DNA from: Parafannyhessea umbonata
GTDB taxonomy: Bacteria; Actinomycetota; Coriobacteriia; Coriobacteriales; Atopobiaceae
Direction: 5' to 3'
Assembly: GCF_012844235.1 (NCBI RefSeq)
Contig: NZ_JABAGR010000001.1
Span: 1-64,000, forward strand
DNA: 64,000 bases
Shown: positions 1-8,928 of the stretch, piece after piece
Position numbering within the stretch: position 1 is the stretch's first letter
Layout: each line of letters opens with the position of its first letter
Notes under the pieces: model-generated
Database searches by the model: none
Seen by the model: only the letters and a program-made list of their open reading frames with translations
What the model was told of the DNA's origin: nothing
Made by a program: the position numbers and the translations under genes

Positions 1-90
1 GATGCCCTGCTTCCCAAGCTCATGTCCGGCGAAATCGACGTCTCGAAGGTCGACCTCACGCAGCCAAATAGCCATTTGTGCGAACGTTGA
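1..90 (+). CDS. hsdS: HsdS specificity subunit, C-terminal end only (partial at window edge)
   Basis: The reading frame enters from the left edge and encodes about 29 residues containing LLPKLMSGEIDVSKV before a TGA at 88-90. This resembles the usual C-terminus of type I restriction specificity (S) subunits. It lies on the opposite strand to the hsdRMS operon and overlaps the 3' end of the minus-strand hsdS at 56-90, so two S genes meet tail to tail. Such an arrangement is typical of inverting, phase-variable hsdS loci. The rest of the gene lies outside the window, so it cannot be judged whether it is a full gene or a silent cassette. Confidence 0.7.
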   Translation, partial: DALLPKLMSGEIDVSKVDLTQPNSHLCER

Positions 91-643
91 CTAAAAGCTT
101 CTCGTGTATAGCGTCGAGCATGGAGACCACCTTGCACTGCGTCTCGATGTCGGGTAGCTCGATTTCGATTCGAGCGACATCATTGGGATGCACGCGAAAT
201 ATTTTCATTCCGCGTACGTATTGCCTGAGCATCTTCAAGAACCGAGGGGAATGCATTAGGTAGTTCAGATACGCTGGAAGCAGGGTGCAATGGTTCTTAA
301 CCCTTACGATTGTTGTCTCTGTGCCGGCGACTGCAGGGAGATGTTGCGGGTTGTTGAAAAGAAAAGAATGACCAAGGTCATCCACGGTCTCAGAAGTCAG
401 AACATAAACAATGTCCTGATTGAGCAGGCGTTGTTCATCTTTGATTTTCTCGGCGCTCAGAATAAATGGAATAGGCTTCTGCGGGTGTTCTACATCGATG
501 CGATATGAGAAGCCCTTGTACAGGTCCCCATAATGGAGATACAGGTAATCGCCGCTGCCATGCATCCGAGTTCGCGGAACACTCGCCCCTCGGTAGAACT
601 CGCAAAGATTTCCAAGCCGATACCGATTGGTGCTACATCCCAT
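56..643 (-). CDS. hsdS: HsdS, half-length (single target-recognition domain)
   Basis: Encodes about 195 residues, roughly half the usual ~400 of a type I S subunit that recognises DNA through two target-recognition domains. One TRD is visible, followed by the helical central conserved region (PDIETQCKVVSMLDAIHEKL ... NGYLAA), where the protein stops. The ATG at 643 overlaps the hsdM stop, implying translational coupling; a TTG six bases further upstream is an alternative. Because it ends exactly at the central repeat and faces an opposing hsdS 3' end, it is better read as one arm of an invertible S gene, or a half-S that dimerises, than as random truncation. S identity is firm; functional state is open. 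Confidence 0.8.
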   Translation of the reverse strand: MGCSTNRYRLGNLCEFYRGASVPRTRMHGSGDYLYLHYGDLYKGFSYRIDVEHPQKPIPFILSAEKIKDEQRLLNQDIVYVLTSETVDDLGHSFLFNNPQHLPAVAGTETTIVRVKNHCTLLPAYLNYLMHSPRFLKMLRQYVRGMKIFRVHPNDVARIEIELPDIETQCKVVSMLDAIHEKLLVNVRTNGYLAA

Positions 644-2180
644 ACCCAATCGCCTCCAGGTTCTTCTTAATCTCTTCCTGCAGACGGTCGGATTCCTCGA
701 AGCACTCCGAGAGCTCGCTGGTAAGTCTCTTCATCTTCTCGTCGAAGGGTTCATCGTCCTCCTCCTCATCCGCGATTCCGACATAGCGTCCGGGAGTTAG
801 GATGTAGTCCTGCTTTTCGATCTCACCTAGCGTAGCAGCGGCGCAGAAACCCTTCTCGGGCTCAAGGACACCCTTGCGGAAGTCGTCGAAGGCGCTGGCA
901 ATCTTAGAAATGTCGCCGTCCTTGAGCTCGCGCAGCTTGCGGGTCACCATCGTGCCCAATTCGCGCGCGTCAACGAAGAGAACCTTGCCGGCTTCCTTGG
1001 AACAACTTTTCTTGCTCTTGTCGATAATCCAGAGGCAGACGGGGATGCCCGTGCTGTAGAAGAGCTTGTCGGGCAGGGCGACGATTCCCTCCACGATGTC
1101 GGCCTTCACGATGTTTGCGCGGATGTCCCCCTCGCCGCTCTGTTGGCTGGACAGCGAACCGTTGGCGAGCACCATGCCCATGCGCCCGTGGTCGTTGAGG
1201 TGATGGATCATGTGCTGCATCCAGGCGAAGTTGGCATTGCCCGCGGGCGGAACGCCATAGTCCCACCTCGGGTCGTCGCGGAGCCTCTCTCCTCCCCAAT
1301 CGCTGTCGTTGAAAGGAGGGTTGGCCAGCACGAAGTCGAACCGCTTGTCCTGGTGAAGGTCCTCGAAGAAGGTGTCCGCGTTGTGCGGGCCGAGGTCCGC
1401 CTCGATGCCGCGGATGGCGAGGTTCATCTTGGCCATTTTCCAGGTGGTAGGGTTGCTCTCCTGGCCGAATACCGAGATGTCGCGGATGCTCCCGGAATGG
1501 TGCTCGACGAACTGGGCTGACTGGACGAACATGCCGCCCGAGCCGCAACACGGGTCGTAGACGCGGCCGTGGTAGGGCTGGATGATCTCGACGAGCGTGC
1601 GCACGATGCAGGTAGGCGTATAGAATTCGCCGGCGTTCTTTCCCTCCTGCTCGGCGAACTTCGCGAGGCAGTACTCGTACGTACGGCCAAGCACGTCCTG
1701 GGTGTTGCCCTCGGAGGTCATCCTCACGTTAGTGAAGAGGTCCACCACATCGCCGAGCATGCGCTTGTCGAGCTCCTGGCGCGCGAAGTTCTTGGGGAGG
1801 ATGCCTTTGAGGGAGTCGTTCTCGGCCTCTATCTGCCTCATTGCGTTGTCGATGACCTTGCCGACCTCCGGGGTATGCGCCGCGGACGCCACGGCTTCCC
1901 AGCGGGCATCTCTGGGAACCCAGAAGATGCCGTCCGCCTCGTACTCGTCGCGGTCCTCCTCAAAGCCCTCGCCCTCAGCTACGAGCTCTGCGTGCTTCTG
2001 CTCGAATCGGTCGGAGATATACTTCAGGAAGATGAGCCCGAGCACCACGTTCTTGTATTCAGACGGGTCGATGTGGCCGCGCATCCGATCGGCAGCTTGC
2101 CAGATCTTCTCCTCGAAGCCGATCTCCTGAGTGTTGGTGGCTTTCGTCGGCTTGTTATTGCTGCCCTTTGGCCTTCCCAT
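633..2180 (-). CDS. hsdM: Type I restriction-modification methyltransferase subunit HsdM
   Basis: A 515-residue N6-adenine DNA methyltransferase, the modification subunit of a type I system; with HsdS it methylates the recognition sequence and with HsdR it forms the restriction complex. The N-terminal HsdM_N helical domain is seen at about residues 22-65. The SAM-binding motif DPCCGSGGMF lies at 209-218 and the catalytic NPPF at 287-290. Length is normal for the family. A GGGAGAG ribosome site precedes the ATG. It sits 15 nt after hsdR and overlaps hsdS, so R, M and S form one operon. All catalytic motifs are intact. Confidence 0.96.
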   Translation of the reverse strand: MGRPKGSNNKPTKATNTQEIGFEEKIWQAADRMRGHIDPSEYKNVVLGLIFLKYISDRFEQKHAELVAEGEGFEEDRDEYEADGIFWVPRDARWEAVASAAHTPEVGKVIDNAMRQIEAENDSLKGILPKNFARQELDKRMLGDVVDLFTNVRMTSEGNTQDVLGRTYEYCLAKFAEQEGKNAGEFYTPTCIVRTLVEIIQPYHGRVYDPCCGSGGMFVQSAQFVEHHSGSIRDISVFGQESNPTTWKMAKMNLAIRGIEADLGPHNADTFFEDLHQDKRFDFVLANPPFNDSDWGGERLRDDPRWDYGVPPAGNANFAWMQHMIHHLNDHGRMGMVLANGSLSSQQSGEGDIRANIVKADIVEGIVALPDKLFYSTGIPVCLWIIDKSKKSCSKEAGKVLFVDARELGTMVTRKLRELKDGDISKIASAFDDFRKGVLEPEKGFCAAATLGEIEKQDYILTPGRYVGIADEEEDDEPFDEKMKRLTSELSECFEESDRLQEEIKKNLEAIGYGM

Positions 2181-2195
2181 GTTCTGTCTCTCCCG

Positions 2196-5100
2196 CTAGT
2201 CTCTCTGGAACGTCTGGTTATCCGCCCACGTCTCGCACTGCGCCATCACGGTATCAAGCGCCTCGCGCTCCTCGTCGGGCGGGTACTTGTACTTCTTTAG
2301 CAGCCGCTTGATGGCGCGCCTCATGCCGGCGCGCGCGGTCTTCTTCTCCTGCCAGTCTATCGTCGCGTTCTTCCTCAGCGCATCGGTAAGCTCGTGGGTC
2401 ATGGCAACGAGTTGTTCATTGGTGTAGAAGTCCCTCACCGCCTGGGGCTTGGTGAGCGCGTCGTAGAACGCGAGCTCCTCCTTCGTGAGGCCAAGCTTCT
2501 CGCCCTCCTCGCGCTCCTTCATCATCTCGTGGGCCATCTTGAGCAGTTCCTCGATGACCTCGGCGTTGGTCAACATGCCGTTGAGGTAGCCGTTAAGGGT
2601 GCGCTGCAGCACCTCGGAGAACTTCTCGGACTTCACGATGCTCGTCTTCTTGTAGGAGCGCACCTGCTCCTCGATGAGCCTCTTGAGAGTCTCCAGGGCG
2701 ACGTTTTTCTCCCTCATCCTGGCAATCTCGTCCAGGAACGACTCGTCAAAGAGGGAGACCTCTACGCCCCCATCGAAGAGGTTGATGACGCCTTCGCTCT
2801 GGACGGTCTGCTCGAGGATTGCCCCGACGCGCTTGTTGAACTCCTCGTAGCTCATGCCGCCGCCCCCCGAGCCCGAGCGGCCGAGGGTACGCATGACCTG
2901 TACGCGCAGCACCTGGAAGAAGGCCGCCTCGTGCTGGTCCTCCTCGGAGACCATACTCTTGCAGAGGCTCTCGGCGCTCACGAGCAGTTGGGATTGCTTG
3001 AGGAACTCCTCCCGCGTCTCCTCGCGGTCTCTGTCGAGAAGCCAGTCCGCCCCTTCGGCGATGCAGGAGGCGAGCTCCTCCTTGCTTCCCGAGAAGATGT
3101 GCGTGCGGTAGTCGAAGCCGTGCAGGAGGTCTCGGCACACGGAGAGCTTCTCGCGGAACTTCGGGTATGCGGTCTTGGCGATATCCATGTCGCCGTACTT
3201 CCGTTGGTCGCGCTTGGTGTAGTCGTGCATGGCGGCTTTGAGTGCGCTCGCGATGCCTATGTAGTCCACGATGAGGCCGCCCTCCTTGCCAGGGTAGACC
3301 CGGTTTACGCGAGCAATGGCCTGCATAAGGTTATGGCCCCTCATGGGCTTGTACATGTACATCGTCGCGAGGGAGGGGACGTCGAAACCGGTGAGCCACA
3401 TGTCCACGACGATGGCGATTTTGAGGGGGTCGTCGTCGCTCTTGAAGCGGCGCTCCATGTCCTTCTTGTGGTCGAGGGTCCGGCCACCGGACTTGGAGCC
3501 GTCGGAGACCCCATGGGTGACGTCGTACCACTCCTCGGGGTCCTTATTGCTCGTCGTCATCACCACTCCGACCTTGTCCCTCCACTCCGGCCGGAGCTCC
3601 ATGAGCTTGAAATAGATGGCCATGGCTATGGGACGGGAGTAGGCGACAATCATTGCCTTGCCGGTGAGGAGCCCCTCGCGGTTCTGCTCGTAGTGGGCAA
3701 CTATGTCGCGGCAGAGCGTGTCTATCGTCTCCGGCGCGCCTAGGATGGCGTCGAGGCCGCCCATGGCGTGCTTGCTGCGCTCGGTCGACTCCTCGTCGTG
3801 TTCGTCCGCGTACTCCTTGTAGGCCCTGTCGAGCTCCTCGAGCGCGTCGGGGTCAAGGTTCAGCGCCACGACCCGGCTCTCGTAGTAGACCGGGACGGTC
3901 GCCTCGTCCTCTACGGCCTGCGTCATGTCGTAGACGTCGATGTAGCCGCCGAACACCTCCTGGGTGTTCCTGCCGTCGAGCGCGATGGGAGTGCCCGTGA
4001 AGCCGATGTAGGAGGCGTTCGGCAGGGCGTCGCGCACCTGCATTGCAGCCCCTATAGACACCGTGCCGTCGTCCTTGATGGTCTCAGTGAGACCGTACTG
4101 GCCGCGATGGGCTTCGTCGATCATCACCACGACGTTGCTGCGGTCGCAGAGCGGCTCGTCGCGCTCCGTGAACTTCTGCATTGTGGTGAAGACGATGCCG
4201 TTGGCCTTCCTGCCCTCGAGGAGTCTCCTTAGGTCCTCGCGGGACGTCGCCTGAACTGGCGTCTGGCGCAGGAAGGCCGCGCAGCGGGAGAACTGGCCGA
4301 ACAGCTGGTCGTCGAGGTCGTTCCTGTCGGTGATGACCACGATCGTCGGGCTGTCGATTCGGTCCTGGAGCATATGCGACAGGAATACCATCGAGAGCGA
4401 CTTCCCCGAGCCCTGGGTGTGCCAGAATACGCCGATCCTTCCGTCGCCCTCGATTGCCTCCACGGCGCGCTCCGCGGCCTTGTGCACGCCGAAGTATTGG
4501 TGGTAGGCGGCGAGAATCTTCACAACCTTCTCGTCCGAGTCGTTGAAGCAGATGAAGTTGTGCAGGATGTCGCAGAGGCGATCCTTGCGGAACATCCCGT
4601 CGATTGTCGTCTGCCATTTGGTGTTGTTATTGGAGTAGTCGCCGTCGAGGCTCTTCCACTCGCTGAAGCGGTCCTCAGGGGATGTAATGGTGCCTACCTT
4701 GGTCGTGGTCATGTCCGACATCACCAGGAAGGCGTTGGGGACGAAGAAGGAGGGAATCGCCTTGAGGTAGTTTCGCAGCTGTAGGTAGGCGTCCGAGGCG
4801 TCCGTCTCCTCGCGTGAGGGGCTCTTGAGCTCGAACACGACAAGAGGCATACCGTTCACGAACACGACGATATCGGGGCGCTTCTGCTCGTGCTCAACGA
4901 ACGTCCACTGGTTAACCACCTGGAAGGTATTGTTCTCCGCCCTGTCATAGTCCACGAGTCGGACGATGTCGTTTCGCTCCTCCTTCCCATCGAAGAAGCG
5001 AACCTCCACACCGGATTGCACGTAGTCCGAGAAACGCTCGTTGCGCTGGGCGAGCGATCCCGCGTCGACATCGTTGAGCCTGAGAATCGCTTCATGGATG

Positions 5101-5321
5101 GCGGCGGCGGGCAGCCCGGGGTTGATACGCCAAAGGCTGGACTGGAGGACGTCGATGAGGAAGACGTCATGGTAGAGGGAGTCGGTCCTTGGGACGTCTG
5201 GGCCGTAGAGGTGCTCGTAGCCGAGGGTGTCGGCCATGTGCTCGATGATGGTCTGCTCGAAGAACTCCTCGTTGATTGGAATTGTGGCTCCAGCACTCAT
5301 TCCGCCTGACCCAGAATCCAT
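2196..5321 (-). CDS. hsdR: Type I restriction endonuclease subunit HsdR
   Basis: A 1041-residue motor/nuclease subunit that translocates and cuts DNA lacking the cognate methylation. The PD-(D/E)xK nuclease core is visible at about 149-166 (RPDIVVF ... VFELK). Superfamily 2 helicase motifs follow: Walker A GSGKS near 304-308, DEAH at 402-405 and GFTGTP shortly after. The C-terminal part is the helical region expected to contact HsdM. An AAAGGA site precedes the ATG at 5321. It is the first gene of the hsdRMS operon, about 250 nt downstream of a gene-free stretch that presumably holds the promoter. No disruption is seen. Confidence 0.96.
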   Translation of the reverse strand: MDSGSGGMSAGATIPINEEFFEQTIIEHMADTLGYEHLYGPDVPRTDSLYHDVFLIDVLQSSLWRINPGLPAAAIHEAILRLNDVDAGSLAQRNERFSDYVQSGVEVRFFDGKEERNDIVRLVDYDRAENNTFQVVNQWTFVEHEQKRPDIVVFVNGMPLVVFELKSPSREETDASDAYLQLRNYLKAIPSFFVPNAFLVMSDMTTTKVGTITSPEDRFSEWKSLDGDYSNNNTKWQTTIDGMFRKDRLCDILHNFICFNDSDEKVVKILAAYHQYFGVHKAAERAVEAIEGDGRIGVFWHTQGSGKSLSMVFLSHMLQDRIDSPTIVVITDRNDLDDQLFGQFSRCAAFLRQTPVQATSREDLRRLLEGRKANGIVFTTMQKFTERDEPLCDRSNVVVMIDEAHRGQYGLTETIKDDGTVSIGAAMQVRDALPNASYIGFTGTPIALDGRNTQEVFGGYIDVYDMTQAVEDEATVPVYYESRVVALNLDPDALEELDRAYKEYADEHDEESTERSKHAMGGLDAILGAPETIDTLCRDIVAHYEQNREGLLTGKAMIVAYSRPIAMAIYFKLMELRPEWRDKVGVVMTTSNKDPEEWYDVTHGVSDGSKSGGRTLDHKKDMERRFKSDDDPLKIAIVVDMWLTGFDVPSLATMYMYKPMRGHNLMQAIARVNRVYPGKEGGLIVDYIGIASALKAAMHDYTKRDQRKYGDMDIAKTAYPKFREKLSVCRDLLHGFDYRTHIFSGSKEELASCIAEGADWLLDRDREETREEFLKQSQLLVSAESLCKSMVSEEDQHEAAFFQVLRVQVMRTLGRSGSGGGGMSYEEFNKRVGAILEQTVQSEGVINLFDGGVEVSLFDESFLDEIARMREKNVALETLKRLIEEQVRSYKKTSIVKSEKFSEVLQRTLNGYLNGMLTNAEVIEELLKMAHEMMKEREEGEKLGLTKEELAFYDALTKPQAVRDFYTNEQLVAMTHELTDALRKNATIDWQEKKTARAGMRRAIKRLLKKYKYPPDEEREALDTVMAQCETWADNQTFQRD

Positions 5322-5574
5322 ATCGCCGTCCTTTCAGGGGTGGCGCGTGTCAGGAGACTGGAGGCTGCGAGATGGTATTTCCAGAACCGACGCTGACACA
5401 TCGTGCGCCAATGACTCCATATGTTATCAGAGAGCATATTGACTTGGCGCCCTGTTGCTGAGGGTGGTTCTTTGGGTGACGCTGATTACATGACATGAAT
5501 GCCGTGGGTCTTACAAGTATTTGGTTGAAAGCACACGCCGCGCATGGTTCGTGAAGTCCACGCGCGCGACGCCC

Positions 5575-5979
5575 CTACTCCTCGAGCGACCAGTTCTCCC
5601 TCAGCTCGCGTTCCAGCTCCTGGAAGATCAGGATGTACTTCTCGCGCGTCTTGCTGATGATGGAAAGTGCGACCGAGTCGTCATATGCGTGACTCATTAG
5701 GCTTCGCGACTCCAGAGCGTCGAGCCAGCCTTCCTCGTCGTTGATCATCCCGGCGGCATAGGCGCACTTGACAACCTTTCGGGGCGACCCGGTCTGCGCC
5801 TCCGAAAAGCCATGCTGGCTGAGCGTGTACTTCATGGCCTTCCAAGATTGCTCCATACAGATTTGGAAAAGCGATACCAGTCCCGCTTCGGTAACGACAT
5901 CGAATGGGGGTTGGTAGGAGATAGAGTTTTCGAGGTTCCTTAACGATTTTTAGAAATTCTCAAGTTTCCTATTGCTCAA
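5575..5979 (-). pseudogene. HepT/HI0074-like nucleotidyltransferase partner, interrupted by an in-frame stop
   Basis: The ATG-initiated part (5856-5575, 93 aa) lacks the beginning of the HI0074/HepT-like fold. Reading upstream in the same frame gives LSNRKLENF, a TAA at 5950-5952, then KSLRNLENSISYQPP running into the annotated part. This matches the normal family N-terminus (KLENFxKSLxxLE). The likely native start is TTG at 5977-5979, overlapping the stop of the upstream nucleotidyltransferase, as expected for a coupled pair. The gene therefore seems to carry a single nonsense codon at position 10. A shortened protein from ATG 5856 would lack the first helix. The partner assignment is firm; the inactivation is read directly from the sequence and could be a sequencing error. 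Confidence 0.7.
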
Positions 5980-6295
5980 AGAGGATCACCCCATCGTGAC
6001 GAATGTCTTCGATTAGTCCTTGCCTTACGGGTCGATCAAGATCGACGACGTCGTACGAAAGCAGGGTGGGCGTCTCCTCGTCGACGTCTAGGGCGAACTT
6101 CGCGACATCTCCGCCGGATGCTGCAAGGTCGATGTCGCTTCTCGCAGAATTATCGCCACGCGCGCGAGATCCAAAGAGTATGACCTTGCACACCCCGTTT
6201 CGCCTGGCGAGGGTTCGGATGCTCTCGATGACGTTCTGCCTCAGGTCCATCGTTTCCGCCTTGTCGCTATGGGGGCGGCGCAGTGCGCCGCGCAC
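5969..6295 (-). CDS. MntA/HI0073-like minimal nucleotidyltransferase
   Basis: A 108-residue protein with the nucleotidyltransferase signature GSRARG followed by SDIDLA, the metal-binding Asp pair of the pol-beta superfamily. Small proteins of this type pair with HepT/HI0074 partners; several such pairs act as toxin-antitoxin systems in which MntA AMPylates HepT. The ATG at 6295 may be too far upstream; MDLRQNVIESIRTLARRNG, starting at about 6250, is a more family-like start. Its stop overlaps the proposed TTG of the partner gene. Whether this pair is a toxin-antitoxin or another NTase module cannot be told from sequence. Confidence 0.8.
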   Translation of the reverse strand: MRGALRRPHSDKAETMDLRQNVIESIRTLARRNGVCKVILFGSRARGDNSARSDIDLAASGGDVAKFALDVDEETPTLLSYDVVDLDRPVRQGLIEDIRHDGVILFEQ

Positions 6296-6412
6296 TATCT
6301 TAAGTATAGGCCATACGTTTCACGGTCATCTCTTTCGCCGTCCTGTTCCCGTGCGCGTTGAGTTGCGGCCACGTGCGGCGTTCGCAGTTTGTGCCCGCAC
6401 TGCAGACGAGAA

Positions 6413-6443
6413 GAGCCCCGGCCGCGTGTTGCGGTCGGGGCTC
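6413..6443 (-). terminator. Hairpin terminator downstream of nfnL
   Basis: Arms 6413-6425 and 6431-6443 form a GC-rich stem of about 13 bp (one G-U) with a 5-nt loop, 33 nt beyond the stop of the NfnL gene on the minus strand. A short pyrimidine stretch follows on that strand but there is no strong T-run. Confidence 0.55.
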
Positions 6444-6475
6444 GGCTTCAAGTGGATGCAATCGCGGGCGTGTGG

Positions 6476-7894
6476 CTACTCGCCGTCCTCGCCCAAAAGC
6501 ACCTTGGTCATGTCCGCAGCGGCCTTCTTGCCGGCGCCCATGGCCAGGATGACGGTCGCGGCACCGGTCACGATGTCGCCGCCAGCCCAGATCTTGGGGT
6601 TGGAGGTGCGGCCGGTCTCCTCGTCCGCAACGATGTAGCCCCACTTGTTAAGCTCCATGCCGCCGATCTTTGCGGCAAACGGGTTCGCGTTGGTTCCGAT
6701 GGCGGAAATCGCGACGTCGCAGGGAATCTCCTCGATGGCGCCCTCGATGGGCACGGGGCGACGGCGTCCGGAGGCGTCCGGCTCGCCCAGCTCCATGTCC
6801 TGCACCTTGACGGCGCGCACGGCGCCGTCCTCGCCTGCGATGAACTCAAGCGGCGAGACCAGCTCGTGGATCTTCACGCCCTCTGCCTTGGCGTGCAGGA
6901 CCTCGGCGCGACGCGCGGGCATCTCGGCCTCGGTGCGGCGGTAGCACAGGGTGACCTCCTCGGCGCCCAGGCGCAGCGCGGTGCGGACGGAGTCCATGGC
7001 CACGTTGCCGCCGCCAAAGACCACGACGTGCTTGCCGTGCTTGGTGGGGGTGTCGTACTCGGGGAACTTGTTCGCCTTCATCAGGTTCACGCGGGTAAGG
7101 TACTCGTTCGCGAAGAACACGTTCGGCAGGTTCTCGCCGGGGATGTTCAGGAGCTTGGGGAGTCCGGCGCCGGTTGCCACGTAGATGGCATCGAAGCCCT
7201 TCTCGCCCAGAAGCTCCGCGGAATCGGCGAGGTTGCCCATGACGGAGTTGTACTCGAACTTGACGCCCAGCTCCTTGAGGCCGTCGATCTCGCGCTTGAC
7301 GACGGTCTTCGGCAGACGGAACTCGGGGATGCCGTACACCAGCACGCCGCCGCCGGTGAAGAACGCCTCGAACACGGTGACGTCGAAGCCGTTGCGGGCC
7401 AGCTCGCCGGCGCAGGTGATGCCGGAGGGGCCGGAGCCGATGACGGCAACCTTCTTGCCGTTGGCGGGCTTCATCTTGGGCTTGCTGGCAAGCTCCGGCT
7501 GGTCGCCCAGGAAGCGCTCCAGCTGGCCGATGGCCACGGGCTCGCTCTTGACGCCGCGGATGCACTTGCCCTCGCACTGGGTCTCCTGCGGGCAGACGCG
7601 GCCGCAGATGGCGGGCAGCATGGACTGCTCGTGGATGATGTCGAGGCCCTCGCCGAACTTGTGCTCGTAGATCTTCTCGATGAACGCGGGGATGTTGATG
7701 TTGACGGGGCAGCCCTGCACGCAGAGGGGCTTCTTGCACCTCATGCAGCGCGCGGCCTCGGCCACGGCCATCTCCTCGGTGAATCCCTTGTCGACGGGGC
7801 GGAAGTCATGGGCGCGCTCGGCGGCGGGCTCCTCGTTATCGGGTGTGCGCGGAGCCTTCATGTCCGCGACCCAGCGACCGTTTACCTCTGGCAT
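6476..7894 (-). CDS. nfnB: NfnL/GltD-like NADPH-dependent oxidoreductase large subunit
   Basis: A 472-residue flavoprotein of the glutamate-synthase small-chain family. Near the N-terminus are two cysteine clusters for [4Fe-4S] centres (MRCKKPLCVQGCP and CGRVCPQETQCEGKC). An FAD-binding Rossmann motif (GSGPSG) follows, then a second nucleotide-binding motif (FGGGNVAMD). With the upstream NfnS gene it should form NfnAB, which couples NADH and reduced ferredoxin oxidation to NADP+ reduction by electron bifurcation/confurcation. Its start lies inside the end of NfnS (13-nt overlap), giving coupled translation. Without NfnS it could have been called GltD; no GltB is present here. Confidence 0.88.
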   Translation of the reverse strand: MPEVNGRWVADMKAPRTPDNEEPAAERAHDFRPVDKGFTEEMAVAEAARCMRCKKPLCVQGCPVNINIPAFIEKIYEHKFGEGLDIIHEQSMLPAICGRVCPQETQCEGKCIRGVKSEPVAIGQLERFLGDQPELASKPKMKPANGKKVAVIGSGPSGITCAGELARNGFDVTVFEAFFTGGGVLVYGIPEFRLPKTVVKREIDGLKELGVKFEYNSVMGNLADSAELLGEKGFDAIYVATGAGLPKLLNIPGENLPNVFFANEYLTRVNLMKANKFPEYDTPTKHGKHVVVFGGGNVAMDSVRTALRLGAEEVTLCYRRTEAEMPARRAEVLHAKAEGVKIHELVSPLEFIAGEDGAVRAVKVQDMELGEPDASGRRRPVPIEGAIEEIPCDVAISAIGTNANPFAAKIGGMELNKWGYIVADEETGRTSNPKIWAGGDIVTGAATVILAMGAGKKAAADMTKVLLGEDGE

Positions 7895-8727
7895 GCGCAG
7901 TTCGCCTCCTCATAGGCCTTGAGGGCCTGGCCCTCCTCGGTACGGTATGCAGCCTGACGCGCGCGCAGGTCGTTCCAGTCGACCTTCGTGGCGTCGAAGT
8001 CCGGGCCGTCGACGCAGGCGAACTTCGTCTCGCCGCCAACCTCGACGCGGCAGCAGCCGCACATGCCCGTGCCGTCGACCATGATGGGGTTGAGCGACGC
8101 GGTGATGGGCGTGCCGAACTTCTGGGCGGTCAGGGTGGAGAACTTCATCATCGGGACGGGGCCGACGCAGAACACCTGGTCGACGGCCTTTGCCTCGAGC
8201 AGGCGCTCCAGCGGGGCCGTGACCACGCCCTTCTCGCCGTAGGAGCCGTCGTCCGTGGTGATGTGGATGTGGTCCTCGGGCAGCAGCTCGCGGAACTGCT
8301 CCTCGAGCAGCAGCAGGTCCTTGGTGCGGGCGCCCATGATCGCGTGGACCTCGTGGCCGGTCGCCACGAGCTGGCGCGCGACGGGGTAGGCGATGGCCAG
8401 GCCAACGCCGCCGCCGATGACGCACCACGTGCCATCGCCGCTCATGTCGGTCGGGCGGCCCAGCGGGCCCGTGACGTCCTCAAGCGCGTCGCCGGCCTCG
8501 TAGGTGGAGAGCATCTCGGTCGTCTTGCCGATGACCATGAAGATGAACTCGATCCAGCCCTCCTCGGGGTTCCAGTCCGCGAAGGTGAACGGCACGCGCT
8601 CGCCGCATTCGTTGGCGCGGACCATGAGGAACTGGCCGGCGTGCGCGTGCTTGGCCAGCTCGGGCGCCTCGATGCGGAACTTGAACACCTTCTCGGAGAA
8701 CTGCGTCTTTTCGAGGATCTTGTACAT
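7882..8727 (-). CDS. nfnA: NfnS-like ferredoxin-NADP+ reductase subunit
   Basis: A 281-residue FAD/NAD(P)-binding reductase of the sulfide dehydrogenase gamma/dihydroorotate dehydrogenase electron-transfer type. The N-terminal FAD barrel is followed by an NAD-binding domain (GGGVGLAIAYPVARQL). The C-terminal cysteine motif (GTGMCGCCRVEVGG with a later FACVDGP) binds a [2Fe-2S] cluster. A GGAG-type ribosome site precedes ATG 8727. It is the first gene of the nfnAB operon and provides the NADH-oxidising, bifurcating-flavin side of the complex. Confidence 0.88.
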   Translation of the reverse strand: MYKILEKTQFSEKVFKFRIEAPELAKHAHAGQFLMVRANECGERVPFTFADWNPEEGWIEFIFMVIGKTTEMLSTYEAGDALEDVTGPLGRPTDMSGDGTWCVIGGGVGLAIAYPVARQLVATGHEVHAIMGARTKDLLLLEEQFRELLPEDHIHITTDDGSYGEKGVVTAPLERLLEAKAVDQVFCVGPVPMMKFSTLTAQKFGTPITASLNPIMVDGTGMCGCCRVEVGGETKFACVDGPDFDATKVDWNDLRARQAAYRTEEGQALKAYEEANCACQR

Positions 8728-8928
8728 TAACGAACTCCTCTCCTGAAGCTCCTGTCCTCGACCGCGGCGGACGGTGCCCGCTGCGTCGGTACAACGTGCT
8801 CAGTATAGCGCGCCGCCATGGACGAGAAGGGCAATGTGCCTATGTCGGGGCCAATTAAGTTGTCATAAGTCGGTTAGGGTCGTCGGCCTTGGGGCCGGCG
8901 TCATCCGGCGGCGCCTGCGGGGCCGCGG

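Noticed and set aside
6476-7894. GltD (glutamate synthase small subunit)
   Set aside because: The overlapping upstream gene is an NfnS-type FAD/[2Fe-2S] reductase and no GltB is present, so NfnAB is the better reading.
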